Shown here: positions 34,096-43,916 of the stretch, one piece after another
How the letters are laid out: the number at the start of each line of letters is the position of its first letter
How positions within the stretch are numbered: position 1 is the first letter of the stretch
Assembly (NCBI GenBank): GCA_017617635.1
Contig: JAFZVW010000050.1
Location: forward strand, 1-50,818
Length of the DNA stretch: 50,818 bases
Direction of reading: 5' to 3'
Source: Bacteroidaceae bacterium
GTDB taxonomy: Bacteria > Bacteroidota > Bacteroidia > Bacteroidales > Bacteroidaceae
Notes under the pieces: generated by a model
The model's database searches: none
Seen by the model: the letters and a program-made list of their open reading frames with translations, nothing else
Told to the model about the DNA's origin: nothing
Program-made: the position numbers and the translations under genes

Positions 34096-34851
34096 ATGAA
34101 ATATATCCATTGTCTTTTTCTGTTGCTCCTGCTGCCTGTGGGTATTATGGCTCAGATGCCGTCGATAGTACCCGAGGTCACATATACGAATCCCGAGGGG
34201 ATTACCCTGTATGGCAGGTATCCGGATGACATGAACCTACAGGAACCTCAGAACGCTCCGTTGCAGGCTTTGTTCCGTTCCAATCCTCAGGATTATGCAG
34301 GGTGGAGCGCCCATTATGACTGGGTGGTGTATCTGGATACAACTTCGACGGAGCGCAGTTACGAGGTGCTGTTGCATCGCTACGACGAGGACCTGGAGTA
34401 TACCTTTGTCCAGAAGGGACGCTACAAGGTGCGTGTGCGTGCCACATTCACCAGGGACGGTCAGACGGAGGTTTATCCCAGCGAGGAGATGGATTCGGTG
34501 TGCTTTACCTTCGAGATAAACCGCAGCCGCCTGAAGTTCCCCAACACCTTTACTCCAAACGGTGACCTGATAAACGATACCTTGCGTGCAAAGGAGTTCC
34601 AGAGTATTGTGGAGTTCCGTGCAATCGTGTTTAACCGCTGGGGCCAGAAGCTGTACTCGTGGGATGACGTTAATACCGGCTGGGACGGCAAGGTGGGAGG
34701 CTCGTACGTGAATGACGGAGCCTATTACCTCGTAGTCAATGCCAAGGGTGCCGACGGGCATATTTACCATATCAAGAAGACCATAAATATTCTGACTACC
34801 AAGCTGGATGACGCGTCAGCCGATCCGTCCGGCGGCGGAGATACGCCTTGA
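34096..34851 (+). CDS. Secreted protein with gliding-motility-type (CHU_C) C-terminal domain
   Basis: ATG 34096 gives 251 residues with a signal peptide (MKYIHCLFLLLLLPVGIMAQ). Residues about 40-155 look like an Ig/PKD-like beta domain (YEVLLHRYDEDLEYTFVQKG, then YKVRVRATFTRDG). Residues about 160-240 are the CHU_C domain (FPNTFTPNGDLINDTLRA, VFNRWGQKLYSWDD, NDGAYYLVVNAKGADG). Type B CTDs of this kind direct proteins to type IX secretion. An Asp/Gly/Pro-rich tail follows the domain. The neighbouring PorT-like gene fits but does not prove the link. Function unknown. Confidence 0.78.
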   Translation: MKYIHCLFLLLLLPVGIMAQMPSIVPEVTYTNPEGITLYGRYPDDMNLQEPQNAPLQALFRSNPQDYAGWSAHYDWVVYLDTTSTERSYEVLLHRYDEDLEYTFVQKGRYKVRVRATFTRDGQTEVYPSEEMDSVCFTFEINRSRLKFPNTFTPNGDLINDTLRAKEFQSIVEFRAIVFNRWGQKLYSWDDVNTGWDGKVGGSYVNDGAYYLVVNAKGADGHIYHIKKTINILTTKLDDASADPSGGGDTP

Positions 34852-34856
34852 TATCT

Positions 34857-37685
34857 ATGGGAAATGACAGTATTATAGTTGAAGGAGCCAGAGAGCACAA
34901 CCTCAAGAACATAAACGTCCGGATACCGCGCCGTTCGCTTACGGTGGTGACCGGCCTGTCGGGGTCGGGCAAGTCCAGTTTGGCTTTTGATACTGTATAT
35001 GCCGAGGGGCAGCGTCGCTACATCGAGACTTTTTCAGCATATGCACGTAATTTCCTGGGCGGTGTCTCGCGTCCAGACGTTGACAGGATTAGCGGCCTGT
35101 CGCCTGTAATCAGCATAGAGCAGAAGACGACTAACAAGAATCCCAGGTCGACAGTCGGTACGACGACCGAGATATATGATTTCCTGCGTCTGCTTTATGC
35201 CCGTGTAGGCGAGGCTTTTTCGTATGAGACGGGTGAGCGTATGGTCAGATATACCGATGAGCAGATTGTAGACCTGCTGCTTTCGCACTATCAGGACCGC
35301 CGCGTATACATCCTTGCCCCGCTTGTCCATAGTCGCAAGGGACATTATGCCGAGTTGTTCGAAACCATCCGCCGCAAGGGTTATCTGTATGCCCGCATAG
35401 ACGGCGAGGTGAAGGAACTGCTGCAGGGAATGAAACTGGACCGCTATCGCAATCATGACATAGAGGTCGTGGTTGACCGTCTGGCTGTTCATGACAAGGA
35501 TGACAGCCGCCTGCGCCAGAGTATTGCGAATGCCATGCAGCAGGGTGGGGGACTGATAATGGTATGCGATGCTGAGACGAACGAGGTACGGCATTACAGC
35601 CGTCGCCTGATGTGTCCTACATCGGGCATCTCGTACAGGGATCCGGCACCGAATAACTTTTCGTTCAACTCGCCTCAGGGTGCCTGTCCGCGTTGCAAGG
35701 GGCTTGGCTATGTTTCCCTGATAGACGAGGAAAAACTGTTCCCCAATCCGAAACTCAGCATACGCGAGGGTGGTATAGCCCCATTGGGCAAGTCGCGTCA
35801 GATTATGATATTCTGGCAGATTGACGCCTTGCTGCAGAATTACGGCTATAGCATGGATACGCCTGTCGGAGAGCTTTCGCGCGAGGCGGTGAATGCCATT
35901 GTGCAGGGCAGCGGCGAGCGGCTGAGAATACCGGCATCGGTAACCAAGACCGGCAATGACTACTATTGCGAATACGAGGGTCTTACAAAATATATCAGTC
36001 AGGTTTCGGAATCGGACATGAGTGCGTCGGCACGCAAATGGGCGGAGCAGTTCAAGCGTACTGCGGTTTGTCCTGAGTGCAACGGTCAGCGGCTGAACCG
36101 TGAGGCTTTGCATTTCCGCATCGCAGGCAAGAACATATCGGAACTGTCTGATATGGACCTTGGACAGTTGTATGAGTGGCTGGACGGTGTGGAAGAACAG
36201 CTGGGTGAGCAGCAGAGACGCATTGCAAGGGAGATACTGAAGGAAATACGTACCCGTCTGCAGTTCATGCTGGACGTAGGTCTGGAGTACCTGTCTCTTT
36301 CGCGCAGCAGCATATCGCTGTCGGGCGGTGAAAGCCAGCGCATCCGTCTGGCTACACAGATAGGAAGCCAGTTGGTGAATGTGCTGTACATTCTGGACGA
36401 GCCGTCGATAGGCCTGCATCAGCGGGACAACCGCAAGCTGATAAAGTCGCTGAAGACATTGCGCGACACGGGCAATACCATAATAGTCGTGGAGCATGAC
36501 CAGGAGATGATGGAGAGTGCCGACTGGATTGTGGATATAGGCCCCAAGGCAGGCCGCAAGGGTGGCGAGGTCGTATATCAGGGTACATATCCCGAGATGC
36601 TGGGGTGTCAGACCCTGACCAGCGGTTTCCTGAACGGCAGCCTGCAGATTGACGTTCCCGAAAAACGCAGGGAGGGCAGTGGAGAATCAATAATACTGAA
36701 CGGTTGCAGGGGGAATAACCTGCAGAACGTTACGGTTCAGTTCCCGCTGGGTCGCCTGATATGTATTACTGGCGTGAGCGGCTCGGGCAAGAGCACCTTG
36801 GTCAACGATACCCTGTACCCGATTCTTTCGCAGCATTTCTACCGTTCGCTCAAGGACCCGCTTGCATACGACAGCATAGAGGGGATTGAATTCATTGACA
36901 AGGTTGTATGTGTCGACCAGAGTCCCCTGGGACGTACTCCGCGCAGCAATCCTGCCACATACACCAACGTGTTCAACGATATCCGCAACCTGTTTGTCGA
37001 ACTGCCTGAATCCAAGATACGCGGCTACAAGCCTGGCAGGTTCTCGTTCAACGTCAAGGGAGGTCGCTGCGAGACGTGCTCGGGTAACGGCTATCGCAGT
37101 ATTGAGATGAACTTCCTGCCCGATGTTACGGTACTGTGCGAAGACTGTCGCGGCCGCCGGTACAACCGCGAGACTCTGGAGGTCAGGTTCCGTGGGAAGA
37201 ATATCGGGGAGATTCTGGACATGACTATAAACCAGGCTGTGGAGTTCTTTGAGAACCAGCCTGCCATACTGCACAAGATTAAGGTGCTGCAGGACGTGGG
37301 ACTCGGCTATATCAAGCTGGGTCAGTCAAGCACTACACTGTCAGGAGGGGAGAGTCAGCGTGTCAAACTTGCGACAGAGCTTAGCCGCAAGGATACGGGA
37401 CGCACATTATATATATTGGACGAACCTACCACAGGTCTGCATTTCGAGGATATCCGTATACTGCTGGGCGTACTGAACCAGCTGGTTGACAAGGGCAATA
37501 CCGTTATTGTCATAGAGCATAACATGGATGTCGTCAAGAGTGCCGACTGGATTATTGACATGGGTCCTGATGGCGGTAGGGGCGGAGGCCGGTTGCTGGT
37601 GTCAGGGACTCCCGAGCAGGTTGCTGAGTCCAACTTAGGTTATACAAGTAAATATTTAAACGAAATACTATGCAGAAACAATTAG
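34857..37685 (+). CDS. uvrA: Excinuclease ABC subunit A
   Basis: ATG 34857 (MGNDSIIVEGAREHNLKNI) gives 942 residues, the usual UvrA length. Both ABC modules are complete: Walker A GLSGSGKSSLAFDTV and GVSGSGKSTLVNDTL, and signature segments ISLSGGESQRIRLA and TTLSGGESQRVKLA, each followed by an LDEP motif. Zinc-finger cysteine clusters are present (CPRCKGLGYV, CETCSGNGYRSIE, CEDCRGRRYNRETL). UvrA finds DNA lesions and loads UvrB, whose gene lies on the opposite strand about 3.4 kb away. Its last 16 bases overlap the sulfatase gene, an unusual link to a catabolic operon. Confidence 0.97.
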   Translation: MGNDSIIVEGAREHNLKNINVRIPRRSLTVVTGLSGSGKSSLAFDTVYAEGQRRYIETFSAYARNFLGGVSRPDVDRISGLSPVISIEQKTTNKNPRSTVGTTTEIYDFLRLLYARVGEAFSYETGERMVRYTDEQIVDLLLSHYQDRRVYILAPLVHSRKGHYAELFETIRRKGYLYARIDGEVKELLQGMKLDRYRNHDIEVVVDRLAVHDKDDSRLRQSIANAMQQGGGLIMVCDAETNEVRHYSRRLMCPTSGISYRDPAPNNFSFNSPQGACPRCKGLGYVSLIDEEKLFPNPKLSIREGGIAPLGKSRQIMIFWQIDALLQNYGYSMDTPVGELSREAVNAIVQGSGERLRIPASVTKTGNDYYCEYEGLTKYISQVSESDMSASARKWAEQFKRTAVCPECNGQRLNREALHFRIAGKNISELSDMDLGQLYEWLDGVEEQLGEQQRRIAREILKEIRTRLQFMLDVGLEYLSLSRSSISLSGGESQRIRLATQIGSQLVNVLYILDEPSIGLHQRDNRKLIKSLKTLRDTGNTIIVVEHDQEMMESADWIVDIGPKAGRKGGEVVYQGTYPEMLGCQTLTSGFLNGSLQIDVPEKRREGSGESIILNGCRGNNLQNVTVQFPLGRLICITGVSGSGKSTLVNDTLYPILSQHFYRSLKDPLAYDSIEGIEFIDKVVCVDQSPLGRTPRSNPATYTNVFNDIRNLFVELPESKIRGYKPGRFSFNVKGGRCETCSGNGYRSIEMNFLPDVTVLCEDCRGRRYNRETLEVRFRGKNIGEILDMTINQAVEFFENQPAILHKIKVLQDVGLGYIKLGQSSTTLSGGESQRVKLATELSRKDTGRTLYILDEPTTGLHFEDIRILLGVLNQLVDKGNTVIVIEHNMDVVKSADWIIDMGPDGGRGGGRLLVSGTPEQVAESNLGYTSKYLNEILCRNN

Positions 37686-39244
37686 CATTCTTTTCTCTTG
37701 CCGTTGCTGCAGCAGGCGCCTCGGCACAGGCTCAGCGTCCTAACATCGTCTACATTATGACCGATGACCATACGGCGCAGATGCTGAGCGCCTACGGCAA
37801 CAGTCCTGTTCAGACACCCAATCTGGACCGTATTGCACAGGACGGAGTCCTGTTCCGCAACAGCTTTGTTGCCAACAGCCTGTCAGGACCCAGCCGCGCC
37901 TGTATGATAACAGGCAAGCACAGCCACAAGAACGGTTTCACCAACAACGAACACGGAATCTTTGACGGCAGTCAGCAAACCATGCCAAAGCTGATGCAGC
38001 AGGCAGGCTATCAGACGGCGCTGATTGGCAAGTGGCATCTTGTCAGCACGCCTACGGGCTTTGACTATTTCGAGGTTCTGCGCGGACAGGGAGAATACTA
38101 CAATCCTGATTTCATTCAGATGGATGGCAGTACCAAACGCGAACAGGGCTATTGCACGAATATCATCACCAACAAGGCAATTGACTGGATTGAGCATCGT
38201 GATAGGCAGAAGCCTTTCATCCTGTTTGTTCATCACAAGGCCTGTCATCGTGACTGGCTGCCCGAGCTGAAGTACATGCGCGAGTATGAGAACCAAACAT
38301 TCGAAAAGCCTGCCAACTTCAACGATAACTGGGAGGGTCGCGTTGCAGCGCAGCAGCAGGAAATGACCATAGCCAGCCAGCATGATATGGATCTGGCATA
38401 CGACAACAAGGCATATCTGCCGGGCGACAGCAGTCGTCTCTCGCAATCATACCTTAATTATGTAAATCGTCTCAGCAAGGAAGACCAGCAGGTATACTGG
38501 GCTTTCCACGACAGTCTTTCGTGCGACTTCTTCCGCCGCTTCCCTTCGTACCGCCACTACAAGGCAACGTCGCCCAAGAACGATGCCCTGACGGATTGGA
38601 AGTTCCAGCGTTACATGCGTGACTATGCCAAGGTGACCAAGTCTCTGGACGACGAGGTCGGCCGCCTGCTGGATTACCTCAAGTCACATGGACTGTATGA
38701 CAACACGCTGATAGTCTACACTTCGGACCAGGGCTTCTACATGGGCGAGCATGGGTGGTTTGACAAGCGTTTCATGTACGAGGAGAGCCTGAACACACCT
38801 CTGCTTATGCACTTGCCGCAGGGCTACAAACGTCACGGCGAAGTGCAGGAGATGGTACAGAATATCGACTATGCGCCCACATTCCTCGAGATGGCTGGAG
38901 CAAGGATTCCTGCTGACATCCAGGGACGCAGCCTGGTGCCGCTGCTGAAGGGCGAGAAGGCCGTAGGCAAATGGCGCGATGCCATATACTATCATTTCTA
39001 CGAGTATCCTGCCGAGCACAGCGTCAAGCGCCACTATGGCGTGCGCACCAGCCGCTACAAGCTGATTCACTTCTACAACGACATCGACGAGTGGGAGCTG
39101 TTCGACCTGAAGCAGGATCCGACGGAGATGCACAACGTATATGATGACAGGAAGTATGCAGGCGTCCGCAAGCAGATGCATGCCGTGCTCAAAAAACTGC
39201 AGAAACAATACGACGACAATATAGAAAACGAAATAAAACATTAA
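37670..39244 (+). CDS. Serine-type sulfatase (family S1)
   Basis: This 524-residue protein has a signal peptide (about 1-20, ending GASAQA). The metal-binding start is PNIVYIMTDDHTAQML. The formylglycine site is Ser72 in SGPSRACMITGK, so it is the serine type, which in anaerobes is matured by a radical-SAM anSME; no anSME gene is in this window. Later metal and substrate motifs are present (GKWHL, TSDQGFYMGEHGWFDK). It should remove sulfate from a periplasmic glycan, likely sulfated mucin sugars given the sialic acid genes downstream. The start overlaps uvrA by 16 bases. Confidence 0.9.
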   Translation: MQKQLAFFSLAVAAAGASAQAQRPNIVYIMTDDHTAQMLSAYGNSPVQTPNLDRIAQDGVLFRNSFVANSLSGPSRACMITGKHSHKNGFTNNEHGIFDGSQQTMPKLMQQAGYQTALIGKWHLVSTPTGFDYFEVLRGQGEYYNPDFIQMDGSTKREQGYCTNIITNKAIDWIEHRDRQKPFILFVHHKACHRDWLPELKYMREYENQTFEKPANFNDNWEGRVAAQQQEMTIASQHDMDLAYDNKAYLPGDSSRLSQSYLNYVNRLSKEDQQVYWAFHDSLSCDFFRRFPSYRHYKATSPKNDALTDWKFQRYMRDYAKVTKSLDDEVGRLLDYLKSHGLYDNTLIVYTSDQGFYMGEHGWFDKRFMYEESLNTPLLMHLPQGYKRHGEVQEMVQNIDYAPTFLEMAGARIPADIQGRSLVPLLKGEKAVGKWRDAIYYHFYEYPAEHSVKRHYGVRTSRYKLIHFYNDIDEWELFDLKQDPTEMHNVYDDRKYAGVRKQMHAVLKKLQKQYDDNIENEIKH

Positions 39245-39262
39245 CCTTAAACAATTAAAGCT

Positions 39263-40186
39263 ATGACATTTGAGAAAGTCGTGGGCCTTATCGATGCCCC
39301 ATTCACTCCTTTCTACGAGAATGGTGATGTTAATCTGGAGCCAATTCCTGCCTATGCACAGATGCTGCACAAGAACGGTCTTCAGGGTGTGTTTATCAAC
39401 GGCAGCAGCGGTGAGGGCTATATGCTTACCGAGGAAGAGCGCATGCGTCTTGCCGAGGCATGGATTGCTGCAGCTCCCGAGGGCTTCAAGGTAATTGTAC
39501 ACGTCGGTTCGTGCTGTGTGCGCAACAGCCGTATGCTGGCCGAGCATGCACAGAAGATAGGTGCGTGGGGTATTGGTGCAATGGCTCCTCCATTCCCTAA
39601 GATCGGACGTATCGAGGAACTGGTGAAGTACTGCGAGGAAATTGCTGCCGGTGCTCCCAACCTGCCGTTCTACTACTATCACATTCCTGCATTCAACGGT
39701 GCGTTCCTCCCAATGGTACAGCTCCTGCAGGCAGTTGACGGCCGTATTCCCAACTTTGCCGGTATCAAGTACACCTTCGAGAGCATCTACGAATACAACC
39801 AGTGCCGTTTGTATGCCAATGGCAAGTTCGATATGCTTCATGGTCAGGACGAGACCATCCTGCCTTCACTGGCTATGGGCGGTGCACGTGGCGGCATAGG
39901 CGGAACAACCAACTATAACGGACGTGAGCTGGTAGGTATCATCCAGGCTTGGAACGAGGGGAATCTGGAGCTGGCACGTGAGCGTCAGAACTTCTCTCAG
40001 GCAGTAATCAATGTAATATGTCATTTCCGCGGCAATATCGTTGGCGGCAAGCGTATAATGAAACTGATAGGACTGGATCTTGGTCCTAACCGCACACCAT
40101 TCCAGAACCTGACTGATGCCGAGGAGGCACAGATGCGCAAGGAACTGGAGGAAATCGGTTTCTTCCAGCGTTGCAACCAGTTCTGA
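39263..40186 (+). CDS. nanA: N-acetylneuraminate lyase (DHDPS/NAL superfamily)
   Basis: This 307-residue TIM-barrel protein has NAL motifs: GVFINGSSGEGYML near residue 45, Tyr139 in FYYYHIPAFNG, and the Schiff-base Lys169 in FAGIKYTFES. These match Tyr137 and Lys165 of E. coli NanA. It splits sialic acid into N-acetylmannosamine and pyruvate in the cytoplasm. Downstream are the mutarotase-transporter fusion and the epimerase that would feed it and use its product, so function is well supported by context. Confidence 0.92.
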   Translation: MTFEKVVGLIDAPFTPFYENGDVNLEPIPAYAQMLHKNGLQGVFINGSSGEGYMLTEEERMRLAEAWIAAAPEGFKVIVHVGSCCVRNSRMLAEHAQKIGAWGIGAMAPPFPKIGRIEELVKYCEEIAAGAPNLPFYYYHIPAFNGAFLPMVQLLQAVDGRIPNFAGIKYTFESIYEYNQCRLYANGKFDMLHGQDETILPSLAMGGARGGIGGTTNYNGRELVGIIQAWNEGNLELARERQNFSQAVINVICHFRGNIVGGKRIMKLIGLDLGPNRTPFQNLTDAEEAQMRKELEEIGFFQRCNQF

Positions 40187-40215
40187 TTATCTGACAAAAA
40201 AAGGTTTTGCAGGAA

Positions 40216-42711
40216 ATGATGAAAAAAATATTAGCATTACTCTCGGTCATTCCATTATTCGCCTTAGCCCAGAATCAGGTAGGCGTGACCAAGTCTGTAC
40301 CGATGCGTCAGGCCGTATCCGGTCATTATGCCGGATGGATTCAGCATGAGCTGTGGACATGGGGTGGCTGCAATTTCCCCGACAAACCATGTGCTGACGG
40401 CGGTGAGAAGAAATTCTATCCGCAGGCCTATGGTGCCAGCGTACAGATTGGCGACGGCGTATTGTTCCTTGGTGGACAATGCGGTCCCAGTTCGCTCACT
40501 ACGTGTGAGTTCTACCCCAACAGCCTGAATCGTGAGATGTGCACTCCTCTGCCTGTCGGCCTTGACAACTTCGGAGCCACATACTACGACGGTACGGTTT
40601 ATGTTGCCGGTGGTCAGAGCTTCGGTAAGCCCAACCGCGTCATCTACAGCGCCCGTTGGGAAAAGCCTCTGCGGTGGGTGGCACTGGATACTCTTCCCGA
40701 CAATTGTCGCCTGCAGCCTTGTGTGCAGGTACAGTATGCATCTGCCGGACCTGCCCTGTATGTCTTTGGCGGCTATCAGCCTCAGGTCGATTCGACAGGT
40801 CAGAAGGCCATAGTGTATAGCGACGGTGTCTACATGAACCTGGCAAGCCACCAGTGGAGCCGTACCAGCCCTGCATCCGTATGGAAACAGGAACAGGCCG
40901 GTGAAGGCGCTGACGGGACCGGGAGCTGTCTGGAGCGTCAGGCCATTGTCGGAGCTGCCAGCGCAACATCTGGCTACAGCCATGTCCTGTTCTTCGGTGG
41001 CGTTGACTATGACGTATTCTACCGTGCTGTCAGCGGTCAGCAGGACAGCCTGTATCTGCGTCATCAGCCAGAATGGTACAAGTTCCGTCAGGGCGTCCTC
41101 GTTTACCATACGATAACGGATTCGTGGGCTATGTTCAAGGGTGATTCCCTTCTGGCACGTGCCGGAGCATGCCTGACAAAGGATCCAGACAATTCTGTAT
41201 GGTACTATTCAGGCGGCGAGACCATGCCAGGCGTACGCAGCGCAGATGTCAGCGAGGTCAGGATAACCACCCGGCATAACTTCGGTTGGCTCAACTGGAC
41301 CGTTCTGGTACTGTATCTGGTAGCCATGCTGGGCATGGGAGTATACTTCATGCGCAAGGAGAACGGAGCAGACGACTTCTTCAAGGGCGGCGGACGTATT
41401 CCATGGTGGGCTGCAGGTATCAGTATCTATGCCACGATGCTGAGCGCCATTACCTATATGGCAATACCGGCCAAGGCATACACTACCGACTGGACGTACT
41501 ATCCGATGCTGTGGATGATACCTATCGTAGGTCTGCCAGTAATCAAATACTACCTGCCATACTTCAGAAAACTGAAGGTAGCCAGTGCATACGAGATACT
41601 GGAGGAACGCTTCAACCCTGCCACACGACTCATGTCATCGGCTTTGTTCTGCATCTTCATGGTTGCACGCATGGCTCTCGTCATGTATCTGCCGTCATTG
41701 GCTCTTACGGCCGTAACGGGCATTGACATCTATCTGTGCATCATACTGATGGGACTTGTGACCATTATCTACTGCACCATGGGCGGTGTCGAGGCCGTTA
41801 TATGGGGCGACGTAGTGCAGGGAATCATACTGGTGGGCGGTGCAATCTTTGCTGCCGGATACCTGATGACAAATACAACCGGAGGCATATCGTCATGCAT
41901 CGATATCGCGCTGGACAACGACAAGCTGCGCCTGTTCGACTGGAGCAACGGTTGGTCCAACGCTACATGGTGGGTTGTAATCATAGGCGGACTGGCCAAC
42001 AACCTGATATCATATACCTCCGACCAGACAGTCATACAGCGCTACATGACTACCAAGGACGAGAAATCAGCAAGCCAGAGTATCATGGTCAACGGTTTCA
42101 TGTCGGTATTCATCTCAGTAGCATTCTATATGATAGGTACAGGCTTGTACACATTCTACAAGACCCATCCTGCCGAGCTGGATGTCACCATGTCCCAGTC
42201 AGACGCCATCTTCCCCTTCTTTATGATGAGCCAGATGCCTGCAGGTATTGCAGGACTGCTGATTGCAGCCATCTTTGCTGCGACGATGAGTACCATCTCC
42301 AGCAATATCAACAGCGTATCCACAGCCTTCAGCGTGGACTTTGTACAGCGCTTCCGTCCGTCAATCACATCCCAGCAGCTGCTCAAGACTGCACGATGGA
42401 CATGTATCATAAGCGGATTGATAGGTCTGGCTGTCGCTCTGATGATGGCTACATGGAACATACAGTCGCTGCTTGACTACTTCAACACCATACTGGGTCT
42501 TCTGACCAGCGGACTCGGAGGTCTGTTCTTCGTTGCCGTGTTCATGCCGCGTGTCAAGGGATATGCAGCGCTTACAGGCTTCATCGCAGGCGAGTTGGTA
42601 GTATTCTGGATGAGCTACTGTACCGATGCCAACCTGTTCCTCTTCGGTGCTACAGGCATTATCGTGTGCGTTATCGTATCATATATTCTGTCATTTATAA
42701 CCAAGAAATAA
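40216..42711 (+). CDS. Fusion of permuted sialic acid mutarotase (NanM-like) and sodium:solute symporter
   Basis: About 831 residues from ATG 40216 (ATG 40219 and TTG 40207 are alternatives). A signal sequence (KKILALLSVIPLFALAQ) is followed by kelch-type beta-propeller repeats to about residue 350 (GVLFLGGQCGPSSL, TVYVAGGQSFG, ALYVFGGYQPQ, HVLFFGGVDYD), typical of the cyclically permuted NanM family. From about 355 to the end are 13-14 helices of an SSS-family transporter (FKGGGRIPWWAAGISIYATM, SYTSDQTVIQRYMTT). The propeller would sit in the periplasm and convert alpha-sialic acid to the beta form at the mouth of the Na+-coupled importer. Fusion is clear; specificity is inferred from neighbours. 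Confidence 0.88.
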   Translation: MMKKILALLSVIPLFALAQNQVGVTKSVPMRQAVSGHYAGWIQHELWTWGGCNFPDKPCADGGEKKFYPQAYGASVQIGDGVLFLGGQCGPSSLTTCEFYPNSLNREMCTPLPVGLDNFGATYYDGTVYVAGGQSFGKPNRVIYSARWEKPLRWVALDTLPDNCRLQPCVQVQYASAGPALYVFGGYQPQVDSTGQKAIVYSDGVYMNLASHQWSRTSPASVWKQEQAGEGADGTGSCLERQAIVGAASATSGYSHVLFFGGVDYDVFYRAVSGQQDSLYLRHQPEWYKFRQGVLVYHTITDSWAMFKGDSLLARAGACLTKDPDNSVWYYSGGETMPGVRSADVSEVRITTRHNFGWLNWTVLVLYLVAMLGMGVYFMRKENGADDFFKGGGRIPWWAAGISIYATMLSAITYMAIPAKAYTTDWTYYPMLWMIPIVGLPVIKYYLPYFRKLKVASAYEILEERFNPATRLMSSALFCIFMVARMALVMYLPSLALTAVTGIDIYLCIILMGLVTIIYCTMGGVEAVIWGDVVQGIILVGGAIFAAGYLMTNTTGGISSCIDIALDNDKLRLFDWSNGWSNATWWVVIIGGLANNLISYTSDQTVIQRYMTTKDEKSASQSIMVNGFMSVFISVAFYMIGTGLYTFYKTHPAELDVTMSQSDAIFPFFMMSQMPAGIAGLLIAAIFAATMSTISSNINSVSTAFSVDFVQRFRPSITSQQLLKTARWTCIISGLIGLAVALMMATWNIQSLLDYFNTILGLLTSGLGGLFFVAVFMPRVKGYAALTGFIAGELVVFWMSYCTDANLFLFGATGIIVCVIVSYILSFITKK

Positions 42712-42712
42712 A

Positions 42713-43891
42713 ATGATTGACTTCAAACAACTAGCAGCTCAGTACAAGAGCGAGCTTCTGGACAAGATTATGCCTTTCTGGATGCAAAACAGCATAGACA
42801 CCCAGTATGGCGGTTATTTCACATGTATCGAACGCGACGGCCAGGTTTATGATACAGACAAGTTTGTCTGGCTGCAGGGTCGCGAGGTATGGATGCTCTC
42901 AACATTATATAATAAGGTAGAGAAACGTCAGGAATGGCTGGACGCAGCCATCCAGGGAGCCGAGTTCCTGAAGAAGTACGGTCACGACGGCAACCTTAAC
43001 TGGTACTTCTCACTGGACCGTGAGGGACATCCGCTGGTTGAGCCGTACAACATCTTCTCCTATACCTTTGCCGTAATTGCCTTCGGTCAGTTGTACAAGG
43101 CTACCGGCAATCAGGAATACGCCGACATTGCCAAGAAGACGTTTGACATCGTGCTCTCAAAGCGCAATAACCCCAAGGGCAAATGGAGCAAGGCAGCACC
43201 TGGCGCCCGTGCCTTGAAGGACTTCGCCCTGCCCATGATTCTATGTAATGTGGCATTGGAGATCGAAGACCTTTTGGATCCTAAGTTCCTGCAGGAGACC
43301 ATCGACATCTGCCTGCACGAGGTTATGGACGTATTCTATCGCCCCGAGTTGGACCTGATAGTAGAGAACGTCAGCAAGGATGGTGAGCTGGTTGACTGCC
43401 ACGAAGGACGTGTGCTGAATCCCGGTCATGCCATCGAGGCCATGTGGTTCATCATGGACCTGGGCAAGCGACTGGGACGCCAGGACCTTATCGAAAAGGC
43501 CGTACACATTGCCCTGCGTGAAGCAGAGTACGGCTGGGATAAGCAGTACGGCGGCATCTTCTACTTCATGGACCGTCTGGGTCATCCCCTGCAGCAGCTG
43601 GAATGGGATCAGAAACTGTGGTGGGTACATGTCGAAACCCTCATCACCATGATCAAGGGCTACGAACTGACAGGTTCCGAAGAGTGCCTCAAGTGGTTCC
43701 TCAAGATACATGACTACGTATGGAGCCATTTCGTAGACCCCGAATATCCCGAATGGTTCGGTTATCTGAATCGTCGCGGCGAGGTACTCCTCACCCTCAA
43801 GGGCGGCAAGTGGAAGGGCTGCTTCCACGTTCCCCGCGGCCTGATGCAGGTATACCAGTCGCTCGAACGCATTGCTGCAAAGCAAGGTTAA
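42713..43891 (+). CDS. N-acylglucosamine 2-epimerase (AGE/RnBP family)
   Basis: This 392-residue (alpha/alpha)6-barrel protein has family motifs: YGGYFTCIERDGQVYDTDKF early, WLQGREVWMLSTLY, NPGHAIEAMWFIMDLG with catalytic His239, and KGCFHVPRGLMQVYQ with His372. It interconverts N-acetylmannosamine and N-acetylglucosamine, taking the lyase product into amino-sugar metabolism, as the AGE-type NanE does in Bacteroides fragilis. Its ATG is one base after the transporter stop codon. A terminator follows. Confidence 0.92.
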   Translation: MIDFKQLAAQYKSELLDKIMPFWMQNSIDTQYGGYFTCIERDGQVYDTDKFVWLQGREVWMLSTLYNKVEKRQEWLDAAIQGAEFLKKYGHDGNLNWYFSLDREGHPLVEPYNIFSYTFAVIAFGQLYKATGNQEYADIAKKTFDIVLSKRNNPKGKWSKAAPGARALKDFALPMILCNVALEIEDLLDPKFLQETIDICLHEVMDVFYRPELDLIVENVSKDGELVDCHEGRVLNPGHAIEAMWFIMDLGKRLGRQDLIEKAVHIALREAEYGWDKQYGGIFYFMDRLGHPLQQLEWDQKLWWVHVETLITMIKGYELTGSEECLKWFLKIHDYVWSHFVDPEYPEWFGYLNRRGEVLLTLKGGKWKGCFHVPRGLMQVYQSLERIAAKQG

Positions 43892-43916
43892 CGCTTAGCG
43901 TAATGTGATAAAACAG

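Noticed and set aside
35034-36497. 487-residue reverse-strand frame
   Set aside because: It is antisense to uvrA, where the forward protein is fully conserved; the frame is a codon-bias artefact.
38684-39841. 385-residue reverse-strand frame
   Set aside because: It is antisense across the sulfatase and lyase genes and spans their junction, with no family resemblance.
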